Source of the DNA: Eubacterium sp.
GTDB taxonomy: Bacteria > Bacillota > Clostridia > Lachnospirales > Lachnospiraceae
Length of the DNA: 64,000 bases
Reading direction: 5' to 3'
Assembly (NCBI GenBank): GCA_017619835.1
Contig: JAFZRN010000019.1
Span: 1-64,000 of the forward strand
The notes under the pieces are model-generated. The model saw only the letters and a program-made list of their open reading frames with translations. It had not been told where the DNA came from and searched no databases. The stretch's first letter is position 1; every line of letters starts with the position of its first letter. The position numbers and the translations under genes are program-made. This document shows, piece after piece, positions 9,231 to 17,751 of this stretch.

Positions 9231-10172
9231 TTATCTCAACCCATTTAATATTTCATCCACATATCTTTCGAGATACGGGTCATTGATCTTGATCAGTCCA
9301 AGCTCCTTCATCATGTTTGCTATCATAAATGCGATCTGTTCGGAAATGAAAATGACACGGTCATTCATATTTATCGAGACAGGACTATATGAAGTATCTG
9401 TCCAGGCCTCCGGATCAGCCTTAAGGTCAGCCAGTTCTCTTATCAGCTGTGCGAACCTGCCATCCTCATCTATCTCGGTAAGGCGCCTGTAGGTCCATTT
9501 ATAATATGGCGGATATACTCTCTTCATAAGGAAGAAGAGCTGCATCGCCGCTTCGAGTCCCTTTGACTGACAGAGCTTTGCCGCTACGATATCATTTCTT
9601 GTCATGCAGCGTGCGTAATTAACCTGAAGTGCAGCCGAAAATGTATGAAGCTCATTTACGATACGGTATTTCCAGGCACGATCGGGATAATAATCCAGAA
9701 GATAATTTCTGAAAGCTGTAAAATTCCCAAGATCATCTCTGAATACTTCACCGTTGACCGCAGTCGCAAGGCAGTTATGATCAAGGCTCAGCCACTCATT
9801 CTGTGTAAGATAAACCCCATTCGTATCACAGTCGATGTTCAGGTTATTTGAATAAAAATCATGTATCGTCATCACGCCGCGGCGCTCCGTCAGACGGGCC
9901 GTAAGAGTGATGCCCTCAGCCTTGATAAGCGCGTTGTACTTATCGCTGAGATCATGTCCGATCCCGGCATAGTCCTCATCGGTAAGCCAGAGGCATACGC
10001 CCGTCCCATAGTCATGATCCCTTGACATCAGGTCATCATAACCAAAGCAGTCCGAGCCCTCCCCTGCGATACCCACCGCAATACGGCTTTCATATTCCGG
10101 AAAGCTCTCGCGGATCATCGGTGCAACGTGATCATTATAAAATCTTCTGCTGTCTTCAAATGCTTTCTTCAT
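9231..10172 (-). CDS. DUF4037 nucleotidyltransferase-like protein
   Basis: This 313-residue cytoplasmic protein has a nucleotidyltransferase-fold signature near the N-terminus: GEGSDCFGYDDLMSRDHDYG, with acidic pairs after GxGS as in polymerase-beta-like enzymes. A helical C-terminal part includes KLCQSKGLEAAMQLFF. This matches the DUF4037 family, whose substrate is not established to my knowledge. The gene ends 21 bp before the TIR gene on the same strand. The start is the ATG at 10172. I infer a transferase or a substrate-binding relative and cannot name the acceptor. Confidence 0.65.
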   Translation of the reverse strand: MKKAFEDSRRFYNDHVAPMIRESFPEYESRIAVGIAGEGSDCFGYDDLMSRDHDYGTGVCLWLTDEDYAGIGHDLSDKYNALIKAEGITLTARLTERRGVMTIHDFYSNNLNIDCDTNGVYLTQNEWLSLDHNCLATAVNGEVFRDDLGNFTAFRNYLLDYYPDRAWKYRIVNELHTFSAALQVNYARCMTRNDIVAAKLCQSKGLEAAMQLFFLMKRVYPPYYKWTYRRLTEIDEDGRFAQLIRELADLKADPEAWTDTSYSPVSINMNDRVIFISEQIAFMIANMMKELGLIKINDPYLERYVDEILNGLR

Positions 10173-10243
10173 ATCTCAATCGGTTTTTTAAGAGCTATTA
10201 CGGTAATCTCATAAGTACGCTTTATTATATCATAAAGACCTTA

Positions 10244-11779
10244 TTATTCATAGAGCCCAAGCACCCGGCCCCCAAGCTTCTCGCGAAACATTTCATCATG
10301 CTCGACAAGTATCATTGTCGGATTATACTGTGCTATCAGTTTCTCAAGCTGCATCCTCGAAAATACATCAATAAAGTTCAGCGGTTCATCCCAGATATAA
10401 AGATGTGCGGGTGTCAGAAGACTTGCCGCAAGCAGAACCTTTTTCTTCTGTCCTTCAGAAAATTCTTCCATATTCTTTTCGAACTGGATACGGCTCAGGT
10501 CAAGCTTTCTGAGAAGTGTAAGCAGAAGGCTGTAATCAAGCCCTTCATGTTCGGCATAGTCCTTAAGGCTTCCATTAAGATGCGATGTATCCTGATTCAC
10601 ATAGGAGATTATCAGTCCTTTTGCGACATCCAGCTGTCCCGATGTTGTCATACCTCCGACATCGCCTGCATCATATTCCGCCTCTTTAAGTATTGCTTTT
10701 ATAAGGCTCGACTTTCCGCAGCCGTTAGGTCCGGCAAGGAACAGTCTTTCGCCCCTCATTAACTGGAATGAAAGATTCTCCAGTACTGCATTATGGCTAT
10801 CCGAATAACCAAGCGAGAAACCCTTACAGTCAATGATACATTTTTTATGATGTTCCATCGGATTAAGCTTAAGGTCATCAACCTTTTCTATATCCTTTAA
10901 AAGCCCTTCCTTCTCGGAAATCTCCCTGTCGATACGTTTTTCGAAGTTGCTTACTCTGGACTGCATCTTCTTTGTCTTTGCACCGATATAAGCTCTCGTC
11001 GATATATTCCTGTCATGCTCCTTGATCGGATCAAATCCTATCTTCGTATTCTCATTCTTATCAGCCCAGCGCGATGCCCTGTCGGCAGAAGTCTTTAGCT
11101 TGCCGATCTCTTTCAGGTGCTTCTGGTTTTCGGCCTCGGCAAATGCATCCGCCTTCTGTTTATTTTCCCACCAGCTGCTGAAGTTCCCTGATACAACCTC
11201 AATGGTTTCACGGTTCAGAACCAGCATGTGGTCGCATACATCATCCAGAAGCTTTCTGTCGTGGGATACGAGGATAAAGCCTTTCTTGGAATTAAGATAC
11301 CGGGTTATGATCTCTCGTCCGGTCTTATCCAGGTGGTTGGTCGGTTCATCTATTAGCAGGAACTCATTTTCACCTGAAAACAGGATTGCGAGCATGACCT
11401 TGGTCCGCTCACCGAAGCTGAGTGTCCTTATCGGACGATAGAGAACCTCGGGATCGACTCCGAGATTACCAAGCTCGATCATAATGCGCCAGCTCTCGGC
11501 CTCGGGCTTCCAGACGTAGCTCATCTCATCCATCGTCTTATCCATATCCGCCGCTTCTATTGGATAAGGGAAATAATCAAAATGAACACTCGTTGATATA
11601 CTGCCCTTATACTCATACTTTCCGAGCATGAGATTAAGGAGCGTTGTCTTTCCTTTTCCGTTCCGGCCGATGAAACCGAGCTTCCAGTCGGTATCCACCG
11701 AGAACGAAATCTCTTCAAATATATTGTCAAAACTGCCTTCGTAGCAGAAGGTCAGATTTGAAACTTGTAGTAATGCCAT
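10244..11779 (-). CDS. ABC-F ribosome-protection-like protein (Lsa/Vml type)
   Basis: This cytoplasmic protein of about 511 residues has two ATPase domains and no membrane segment. Domain 1 has GRNGKGKTT, LSFGERTK and LLIDEPTNHLD. Domain 2 has GPNGCGKSS, FSEGQKKK and YIWDEPLNFID, and the WDEPLNxID form is typical of antibiotic-resistance ABC-F proteins. The charged interdomain linker (about residues 190-290) is the part that reaches the ribosome. The likely role is to dislodge lincosamide, streptogramin A or pleuromutilin drugs, but the spectrum cannot be read from sequence. The start at 11779 follows GGAGG at 7 bases. The longer in-frame reading from 11902 crosses a terminator hairpin and is rejected. 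A 165-base leader with an uORF and a terminator points to attenuation. Confidence 0.85.
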   Translation of the reverse strand: MALLQVSNLTFCYEGSFDNIFEEISFSVDTDWKLGFIGRNGKGKTTLLNLMLGKYEYKGSISTSVHFDYFPYPIEAADMDKTMDEMSYVWKPEAESWRIMIELGNLGVDPEVLYRPIRTLSFGERTKVMLAILFSGENEFLLIDEPTNHLDKTGREIITRYLNSKKGFILVSHDRKLLDDVCDHMLVLNRETIEVVSGNFSSWWENKQKADAFAEAENQKHLKEIGKLKTSADRASRWADKNENTKIGFDPIKEHDRNISTRAYIGAKTKKMQSRVSNFEKRIDREISEKEGLLKDIEKVDDLKLNPMEHHKKCIIDCKGFSLGYSDSHNAVLENLSFQLMRGERLFLAGPNGCGKSSLIKAILKEAEYDAGDVGGMTTSGQLDVAKGLIISYVNQDTSHLNGSLKDYAEHEGLDYSLLLTLLRKLDLSRIQFEKNMEEFSEGQKKKVLLAASLLTPAHLYIWDEPLNFIDVFSRMQLEKLIAQYNPTMILVEHDEMFREKLGGRVLGLYE

Positions 11780-11790
11780 ATCATACCTCC

Positions 11791-11822
11791 AAAAAAATCC
11801 CCGCAGGGAAATTCCCGCGGGG
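11791..11822 (-). terminator. leader terminator (attenuator) of the ABC-F gene
   Basis: On the minus strand a GC-rich hairpin (CCCCGC/GCGGGG plus GGAA/TTCC, one bulge) is followed by seven T. It sits only a few bases before the GGAGG of the ABC-F gene, inside the 5' leader, so it would stop transcription before the gene unless it is opened. Confidence 0.8.
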
Positions 11823-11892
11823 CATAATATGATCCGACAATATATCCAAAAAAAGACACTATAAGAAATTCTCCTGCAATAAGTATATACCA

Positions 11893-11916
11893 TTATCTGC
11901 AAGAAATATTTCTCAT
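11893..11916 (-). CDS. leader peptide MRNISCR in the ABC-F attenuator
   Basis: An ATG at 11916 lies 4 bases after GGAGGAG (11921-11927) and opens a seven-codon frame, MRNISCR, ending in TAA. It lies between the promoter (11951-11979) and the leader terminator. Short leader peptides with a strong ribosome site are typical of drug-sensed attenuators of ABC-F genes. The ribosome stalling site and the antiterminator pairing are inferred. Confidence 0.55.
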   Translation of the reverse strand: MRNISCR

Positions 11917-11950
11917 TGGTCTCCTCCGTTTCTTTCGTAATATCACGGTG

Positions 11951-11979
11951 AGTATAACAGCAAAGCCGTTTCTTTGCAA
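11951..11979 (-). promoter_or_regulatory. sigma-A-like promoter of the ABC-F gene
   Basis: On the minus strand TTGCAA (11974-11979), 17 bases, TATACT (11951-11956). It lies about 30 bases before the leader-peptide ribosome binding site. Confidence 0.65.
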
Positions 11980-12007
11980 CCGGTTTTTTTTAAGCCCTCA
12001 CGAATCT

Positions 12008-12982
12008 TTACAGAAGCAGCTCGTAAAAAAGGACATTTTTCTTATACGTCACCATATAGATTTTTTCATCGGTCCCTTCGAATTCGCACGCACGGACATC
12101 TATCAGTTCATAGTTGATCAGGCCGTTTTTCAGAACCTTCCTCAGATTTGCGCCACCGGTCTTCTTATACTCCTGAAGGTATTTGTTCATGACCTCTTCC
12201 ACTTCGGTGTTACGGGAAGCTACATACGTGAAGTTACCCAGATAATTCTCATCCATAAAAGACTCATTAACTTCAACCAGCTCATATCCGTCGGCCAGCA
12301 TCTCTTCCTTAGTCTTATCCATGGAAATGGTTTGGATCTCGGAGACATTTCCATCCTTACTTATGCAGTAATATTCAAGATATTCCGGCACGAAGGTAAA
12401 ATCCTTGATGTAGAGATTCTTTATCGTAAAGTGAGCATCGGCACCATCGGCAATCTGATTTTTGACGTCCGACATCGCCTTGGAAAACTCATCGCCGGTA
12501 TAAATGTAATACAGCTTTCCCTTACATTCATCGTCTTCATAAGCGACCTGATAGTAGATAGCATCGTTTTCATCCGGCAGGATCGGGTTCATGTCCGAAT
12601 CATAGTACATCCAGTAATCTTCCATCCCGAGCTTTTTTGACTTGATGGAACCTGTATTTACATTACACGCAACCTCTCCCATGAAAAGCTTCATCTGGGT
12701 CACCTTTTCCTCGGCGGTAAGCGTCCGACCGATCATCTTTTCACATGCTTTATCGTATTTTTCGGATTCCTTGAGTATGTATTTGTTATATGAATTCCTG
12801 ATCAGCTTCTCCGATATCCTCACCTGCATACTATCGAAGTTTTCTTCCGATCTCTTTTTCAGATTGTTTATAGTAAGGCCCAAAAAAAGAACGACGATGC
12901 ATACCACCGCGAGCAGGACAATACCTATGATCTTGTAGAGCTTCTTCATGCTAGCTTTGTTTTCCTTTGAAGTCATTTTCAT
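12008..12982 (-). CDS. membrane-anchored protein of unknown function
   Basis: I do not recognise this 324-residue protein. A short basic N-terminus precedes one strong membrane helix (about residues 15-37), and the rest is a soluble, acidic alpha/beta domain rich in Tyr and Asp, probably outside the cell. No lipobox cysteine or catalytic motif is obvious. The gene stands alone: its upstream side faces the AbiEi-like gene across a palindrome (13041-13089), and downstream lies the ABC-F promoter. The start at 12982 has AAGGGTGC just upstream. Confidence 0.6.
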   Translation of the reverse strand: MKMTSKENKASMKKLYKIIGIVLLAVVCIVVLFLGLTINNLKKRSEENFDSMQVRISEKLIRNSYNKYILKESEKYDKACEKMIGRTLTAEEKVTQMKLFMGEVACNVNTGSIKSKKLGMEDYWMYYDSDMNPILPDENDAIYYQVAYEDDECKGKLYYIYTGDEFSKAMSDVKNQIADGADAHFTIKNLYIKDFTFVPEYLEYYCISKDGNVSEIQTISMDKTKEEMLADGYELVEVNESFMDENYLGNFTYVASRNTEVEEVMNKYLQEYKKTGGANLRKVLKNGLINYELIDVRACEFEGTDEKIYMVTYKKNVLFYELLL

Positions 12983-13040
12983 GCACCCTTAACATTATCT
13001 TTCTTTATCTGAAAAGGATACCTTAACCTCCCCAAAAAGG

Positions 13041-13089
13041 CAACCAAAATGTGACAAACAGTTCAGATCTGTTTGTCACATTTTGGTTG
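13041..13089. repeat. palindrome copy 1 (longest arms)
   Basis: CAACCAAAATGTGACAAAC (13041-13059) is perfectly complementary to 13071-13089, with the 11-base spacer AGTTCAGATCT. The same core occurs at three other sites in the window. The right arm overlaps the -35 box of the AbiEi-like gene. Confidence 0.9.
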
Positions 13090-13115
13090 ACGTGTGTATT
13101 AAAAAGTGTTATATT
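13087..13115 (+). promoter_or_regulatory. sigma-A-like promoter of the AbiEi-like gene
   Basis: TTGACG (13087-13092), 17 bases, TATATT (13110-13115). The first three bases of the -35 box lie in the right arm of palindrome copy 1, so a protein bound to the palindrome could block this promoter. Confidence 0.6.
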
Positions 13116-13161
13116 TTGTGTGTAACAATAAGTGCTGTTTATAATATATAGGGCTAAAACA

Positions 13162-13839
13162 ATGCGAAAAATGATCTATGACCGTTTAGATGAAATGGCA
13201 AATGAAAGTAACGGATATGTCGAGACTTCAGAGCTGTTCCAAAAAGGTTTTACTACCAGGCAGATTGGATCTCTCCTGGATGAACATAGATTGGAAAAGG
13301 TATCATTTGGCATATATTGGATAGTAAATGATTCTTTGGTGAAACCGAAAGATTATAAGGCGATTGAGATTTCCATGACTGATCCGGAGGCCGTAATCTG
13401 TGCGGATAGTGCCTGCTATATGCATGGCTTGATAGAACGTGAGCCGTCAAAGCTGTCGGTGGCTACCAGACGTTCTGACAGACATAAACTGGATATGGGT
13501 TTTCCGACCAACAGGTATTATATCTCGGATTCTATCTTTGAAGAGGGTATTGAAGAGGTTAACACGGATTTTGGAAAGTATTACATTTACAATATTGAAA
13601 GAAGCATTTGTGATTGTTTTAAATACAAGAATAAGATAGATGAGGAATCGTTTGAACTCATCAGGAACACTCTGGATAATATGAGCCATGAGGAACAAAC
13701 GTATCTTAGACTCAGTATATATATGAAAATGCTTAGATTAGGAATATCTGATTATGAGTCAGGAAAAATTGTAGACGGAAAAACAGCAATGAAAAAACTT
13801 AGGCAAAAGTATGGTATTGACCCAAGAAGGAAAAGTTAA
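13162..13839 (+). CDS. AbiEi-like transcriptional regulator/antitoxin
   Basis: This protein of about 225 residues has an N-terminal winged-helix segment (GYVETSELFQKGFTTRQIG, then LVKVSFGIY-like sequence) followed by an AbiEi-type C-terminal domain (CADSACYMHGL, NIERSICDCFKYKNKI, YMKMLRLG). AbiEi proteins are antitoxins of type IV toxin-antitoxin pairs and repress their own promoter by binding inverted repeats. A GTG at 13132 is in frame, but it lies only about 15 bases from the predicted -10 box, so the ATG at 13162 is preferred although its ribosome site is weak. The usual AbiEii nucleotidyltransferase toxin is absent, and the next gene overlaps by one base and is of another type. The region is visibly more A/T-rich than its neighbours. 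Confidence 0.7.
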   Translation: MRKMIYDRLDEMANESNGYVETSELFQKGFTTRQIGSLLDEHRLEKVSFGIYWIVNDSLVKPKDYKAIEISMTDPEAVICADSACYMHGLIEREPSKLSVATRRSDRHKLDMGFPTNRYYISDSIFEEGIEEVNTDFGKYYIYNIERSICDCFKYKNKIDEESFELIRNTLDNMSHEEQTYLRLSIYMKMLRLGISDYESGKIVDGKTAMKKLRQKYGIDPRRKS

Positions 13840-14363
13840 TGAATACACATTATTCTGTAATAAAAGATGCTGATAACAGGAATATTGTCATAATAAATGA
13901 TATTAGATTTCGTGGAAAAAGAAAGATTAATTGGAGTGAAGTAGAAGAATATATTAAACAGTATATCGGTAGTTTTTTTGAAATAGCAGAATCAGGGGAT
14001 GTTGTATATATTGGAAAAGATTTTCCAGATGAATATAGTGGTTCAGAGGATTCCGCCAGATTACAGGGAACACTTGCAAAGGCTAAAGCTAATGCGGCAC
14101 AAGGCATACCACAATTAATTGAAAATGCTTCAAATAAAAGATATAAGGAGAATCTTGCTTACAAACACAAAGGAGATGCGCGTTTAGGGTGGTATCGATT
14201 TACTTCGAGATTTGCCTTACCTGTATATGAATCAGATGGAGAAATACTTAGATATAATGTTTTTCGTATTGAAGTATTGATTCGACAAGAAGCGGACGAA
14301 AAAATGTATTTATATGATTTAGTAAATATAAAAAAAGAAACGAGCACCCCGCTTGAGTCTTAA
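13839..14363 (+). CDS. LPD3-like/MuF-associated small protein, possible toxin partner
   Basis: This 174-residue soluble protein has its ATG overlapping the TAA of the AbiEi-like gene (TAATG) behind AAGGAAAAG, so the two are coupled. The middle shows HKGDARLGWYRFTSRFALP and the end VFRIEVLIRQEADEKMYLYD, then NIKKETSTPL. This resembles the large-polyvalent-protein-associated (LPD3) segments found at the ends of phage MuF and mobile-element proteins in Clostridia. It may be a detached C-terminal domain that acts as the toxin of the pair, or cargo. I see no certain catalytic residues. It ends 68 bases before palindrome copy 2. Confidence 0.5.
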   Translation: MNTHYSVIKDADNRNIVIINDIRFRGKRKINWSEVEEYIKQYIGSFFEIAESGDVVYIGKDFPDEYSGSEDSARLQGTLAKAKANAAQGIPQLIENASNKRYKENLAYKHKGDARLGWYRFTSRFALPVYESDGEILRYNVFRIEVLIRQEADEKMYLYDLVNIKKETSTPLES

Positions 14364-14431
14364 AGACTGTACGGTTACAAACCCATTCCTTTGAAAAAAT
14401 AATACTAATTATTTATAATATTGTCAACTCT

Positions 14432-14466
14432 AATGTGACAAACAGTTCAGATCTGTTTGTCACATT
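14432..14466. repeat. palindrome copy 2
   Basis: AATGTGACAAAC (14432-14443) and its complement (14455-14466) flank the same 11-base spacer as copy 1. It is followed on the plus strand by TTT, so it may also end transcription from the AbiEi-like pair. It stops two bases before the MFS stop codon. Confidence 0.88.
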
Positions 14467-14467
14467 T

Positions 14468-15700
14468 TTAGCTTTCCAGTTCTTTAATCTTATCTACTCT
14501 GGTAATACCCGAGGCGATAAACGCAAGACATATCCCGGAAATGATTATGATGATCGAGGCACCTTTCCCGGCTCCTCCTCCGGTAAGTCGTCCCACTGAG
14601 TCTGCCATCAATCCCGAAGTTCCATATGCCACAATGTAACCAAGCTGCGAGATGAATCCTATCAGTCCCCAGGCTCTTCCCTGAAGTTCATCGGGAATGT
14701 TTGTTCTTGCAAGATAATCGAGGCAGTTATTCGCAACAGACAGGGCCGCAAAGAATAAAAATCCAAAAGCACAAATTATAAAGAGATTCTCTGTCAGGGC
14801 AAATCCCGTCATTGTAATTCCCGAAACAACAAGTCCCAGACTAAGATATCTTACGTAATTCTTCTTAATTCCTCTGACACCCAGGATCACACCCGAAAAA
14901 AGCATTCCCGTAGCCACAAGAGTTTCAACAATTCCGAGAGTTTTAGAATCCGAAAACGAGAGAATAAACGGCTCTGCCAGAATCTGAAACATTCCCATAA
15001 AAAGTGTGATAAGTGAAGTAATTATGATAAGAAGCATCAGTCCTTTTTTCGTGGAAACAGCTCTCCAGCCTTCCTTCATGCTTTCGATAAATGACTCATT
15101 TACCTCTTTCTTATTAGCATGTATATTTCCTTTTACAACTGCTGCTGTGATAATCGTAAGGAAAAATGTGCAGATGTCGATTATGAGTATAAGCTTTATA
15201 TCACTGAATGTAAGAAGGAATCCGGCTATGATGGGAGAAAAAAGATATCTCGAACTTCCGGCCATGGATACGAGACCGTTAGCCTTTGAAAATTGTTCTT
15301 TCGTAAGAAGGTCTGTTATGGTTGCAATATATGCCGGCTCCAGTAACGCAGAGAAAACCGAGCTTATTATCACACCGAGATATATCTGCCATAGGGCGGG
15401 CTCTCCCTTAAGCATGCATATAAGAATAAACAGAACTCCAAGCCCTGAACATCCGTCTCCTATCATCATAAGAAGACGTCTATCGAACCTGTCAGCCAGA
15501 ACTCCGGCAGGAACCTTCAATACCAGGACAGGCAGGAATGCGAGGAATGTCATGAAAGCCATATCCGCCGCGCTTCCGGTCTTCTGAAAGATATATATTC
15601 CAAGGCCAAAGCTGGTGAGACCTCCTCCGATACAGGACACAAGCTCTCCAAACCATAACAGTAAGAACAGTTTGTAGTTGCCTTCTTTCTTTTCAGCCAT
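14468..15700 (-). CDS. MFS transporter
   Basis: This 410-residue integral membrane protein has about 12 helices. The loop motif PAGVLADRFDRRLLMM after helix 2 is the major-facilitator signature (GxLaDRxxRR), and FSPIIAGFLL and GRAWGLIGFISQLGYIVAYGTSG are typical of MefA/EntS-type exporters. It probably pumps out a small molecule by proton exchange, and the substrate is unknown. It ends beside palindrome copy 2, convergent with the AbiEi-like pair, and has no co-directional partner. ATG at 15700 has GGAG some 13 bases upstream, which is rather far. Confidence 0.85.
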   Translation of the reverse strand: MAEKKEGNYKLFLLLWFGELVSCIGGGLTSFGLGIYIFQKTGSAADMAFMTFLAFLPVLVLKVPAGVLADRFDRRLLMMIGDGCSGLGVLFILICMLKGEPALWQIYLGVIISSVFSALLEPAYIATITDLLTKEQFSKANGLVSMAGSSRYLFSPIIAGFLLTFSDIKLILIIDICTFFLTIITAAVVKGNIHANKKEVNESFIESMKEGWRAVSTKKGLMLLIIITSLITLFMGMFQILAEPFILSFSDSKTLGIVETLVATGMLFSGVILGVRGIKKNYVRYLSLGLVVSGITMTGFALTENLFIICAFGFLFFAALSVANNCLDYLARTNIPDELQGRAWGLIGFISQLGYIVAYGTSGLMADSVGRLTGGGAGKGASIIIIISGICLAFIASGITRVDKIKELES

Positions 15701-15803
15701 ATTTTGTCACTGACTCCTTTTCATTTTCTAGAGTCAGTTTATAATATCTGAAACTGAAAGTCTTAACCCGCTTCTAATATATTCCTTATTTATTTCTTAA
15801 ATC

Positions 15804-17603
15804 CTAAAATGCGGTGATTATTATTGTTACGTTATCGCATGCCTTTAATGCGTCGGGATGAAAGTCTTTTAATCTGAAGCAGTCTCCGGAGACGGTCTTT
15901 TTCTCCTTTGTCCAGATATCCGTAACTTCGTAGCCGGATGCACTGAAGAATTCCTCGAAGCGGATCATTTTCGAACCTATATAATTCTTTATCAGCTCTT
16001 TACTGATAAAGATATCATCACCCCTGTCGCCAAGGCTCACATTTATGAAGGAAAGCGCAACACTACCGTCAGCCAGCGGCTTTGCCAGAACATCCAGTCT
16101 GTCATTATCGCGGATATAGGTCGTATCGGGAGATACAGCCTTCGTAGTATATATCCTCTTCGCCTGAACCCCAAGCGCATCCTGATTCAGCGCGATCACA
16201 TCGCTGTTGCTGATCACACTATATACCCAGTCTCCTTTCTCGACATTTCTAAGATCCATCCCGAGCATGAGCGGAGAATTCAGCATGCACCACATGGTCA
16301 TATGTGTTTTGCACATCGTCTCACTAAGGCCGTTCATCCCGATCATCAGCATGTCGGGGTCATTCCAGCCCTTCCCGAGCCCGGCGAACTCATCCATTAT
16401 GACCGCCTTATTATACTGCGCAGTCACGCTCGTGGTATAAGCGCCCTCCCAGGCAGCATGCCCGCTGTCTCCGTCCGAGCCCACCTGAAACGTGATATCA
16501 TTCAGTATTCTCCAGGAGTCTCCGACCTTATAGCCCCAGTTCTGTGGCTGGGTTTTACCCCATTCGCATATAGAGAAAATGATGTCGCTATCGGGAGCGA
16601 TCTTAGCAAACTCCTCCCTGATCTTCGCATACGAAGTAAGCGTATTTTCCTGACGTCTGTGGTTCATGAGACGGAGCAGGTTTTCTCCGGAACCAAGCTT
16701 TATCCTGATTGATTCAGACCATATCGCAGATCCGTTCCCGCCATCAGTTTCAGGCAGAAAATCATCATAATAATATTCAGAGCCGACTGCCACCTGAAGC
16801 CACTGACCGCATCCTTCTGACTTTCCGGAACGGTATAATACGGATAATCCGTACTCTCCAGGCTCGGTGACAGGTATTTTAAAATGCAGCTCACTGCTTT
16901 CTTCACCGACCGGCGAAGCATCCGGCCCGGTCCCGTCATAGGTTCCGTTCCCGGTTACATGATCACCTGAGATAAAAGCACGGGTACCTGTTATGATACC
17001 GTCCCGGGGCGAAGTCATTTCCATGAGCACTTCGCCGTCCGGCCCGATAAGCCTGATCCCATAAATATCCGGCGCAAACGTGAAACGCGCATTTTCGGGA
17101 TTTGAAAATGTCGCATTATCCCACACGTTATAGCAGTTATCTATCTTGAAATAATCAATCTTCCATTTGATGTAGTCGCGTGCATCTATATCCTCGTAGC
17201 CGCAGGTTCCGACCTCCAGACCGGAGCAGAGTCGCGAGCCCACGTCATTATACATTCCGAACTTAAGGCCTTTTCCGTGGATAAAGTCGGACATAGCCAT
17301 AAAGCCGCCGGGGAATTTCTTCTCATCACTTTCAAGATGCCCGTCGACACGTGCCGCCCTGTAGCAGCCGTCATCCAGAACAACGTACTTATATCCGAGC
17401 TTATCCAGCCCGAGCTCTACTATCTTCTCTGCCATCGCTTTTGTAAGAAGCTCGGTATTACCGCTCCCGAAAGCATTCCAGCTGTTCCAGCCCATCGCCG
17501 GAAGGCAGTTCTTTTTGCCAAACAGAACCTCACCATTTGAAAATGAATCATATCTATAGGCTGAATCATTTATTACAGCCGGCATTTTGTTCTTTTCATC
17601 CAT
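15804..17603 (-). CDS. GH27 alpha-galactosidase with inserted beta-sandwich domain
   Basis: This roughly 600-residue enzyme probably releases alpha-linked galactose from plant oligosaccharides. GH27 motifs run in order: PAMGWNSWNAFG, YVVLDDGCY, GLKFGMYNDVGSRLC, IDYFKIDNCYN (nucleophile Asp), ICEWGKTQPQNWG, WNDPDMLMIGMNGL (acid/base Asp) and SPLMLGMDL, then a C-terminal beta domain. An extra segment of about 150 residues (roughly 175-325) interrupts the barrel between the nucleophile and ICEWG. Its pattern (ELHFKIPVTEPGEYGLSVLY, IWSESIRIKLGSGEN) is that of a CBM6/CBM35-like carbohydrate-binding sandwich. No signal peptide is visible, so it is probably cytoplasmic. ATG at 17603 is preferred over GTG at 17618. 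Palindrome copy 3 lies upstream. Confidence 0.87.
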   Translation of the reverse strand: MDEKNKMPAVINDSAYRYDSFSNGEVLFGKKNCLPAMGWNSWNAFGSGNTELLTKAMAEKIVELGLDKLGYKYVVLDDGCYRAARVDGHLESDEKKFPGGFMAMSDFIHGKGLKFGMYNDVGSRLCSGLEVGTCGYEDIDARDYIKWKIDYFKIDNCYNVWDNATFSNPENARFTFAPDIYGIRLIGPDGEVLMEMTSPRDGIITGTRAFISGDHVTGNGTYDGTGPDASPVGEESSELHFKIPVTEPGEYGLSVLYRSGKSEGCGQWLQVAVGSEYYYDDFLPETDGGNGSAIWSESIRIKLGSGENLLRLMNHRRQENTLTSYAKIREEFAKIAPDSDIIFSICEWGKTQPQNWGYKVGDSWRILNDITFQVGSDGDSGHAAWEGAYTTSVTAQYNKAVIMDEFAGLGKGWNDPDMLMIGMNGLSETMCKTHMTMWCMLNSPLMLGMDLRNVEKGDWVYSVISNSDVIALNQDALGVQAKRIYTTKAVSPDTTYIRDNDRLDVLAKPLADGSVALSFINVSLGDRGDDIFISKELIKNYIGSKMIRFEEFFSASGYEVTDIWTKEKKTVSGDCFRLKDFHPDALKACDNVTIIITAF

Positions 17604-17660
17604 AATGCGCCACCCCACATTTTTATCATGTATATGTATGACAGTTTACCACCAAAATGA

Positions 17661-17711
17661 AAATGTGACAAACAGTTCAGATCTGTTTGTCACGAACTGT
17701 TTGTCACATTT
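17661..17711. repeat. palindrome copy 3 (with extra half-site)
   Basis: Outer arms of 18 bases, AAATGTGACAAACAGTTC (17661-17678) and its complement (17694-17711), enclose a 15-base loop that itself contains another GTTTGTCAC. Copy 3 is thus a core palindrome plus an added half-site, as if part of the unit had been duplicated. Confidence 0.88.
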
Positions 17712-17751
17712 CCCTCTCTCAAAAATATGTAAAAGAATCACCTTATTCCCA

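Noticed and set aside
10022-10762. A 246-codon open frame on the plus strand
   Set aside because: It lies antisense across the DUF4037 and ABC-F genes, both of which have clear family motifs. Its product is Lys/Phe/Ile/Cys-rich shadow sequence without a good ribosome site.
13041-17711. The TGTGA...TCACA arms as Crp/Fnr binding sites
   Set aside because: The TGTGA and TCACA ends are too far apart for a Crp site (N6 needed), the arms are much longer than a Crp half-site, and positions relative to genes vary.
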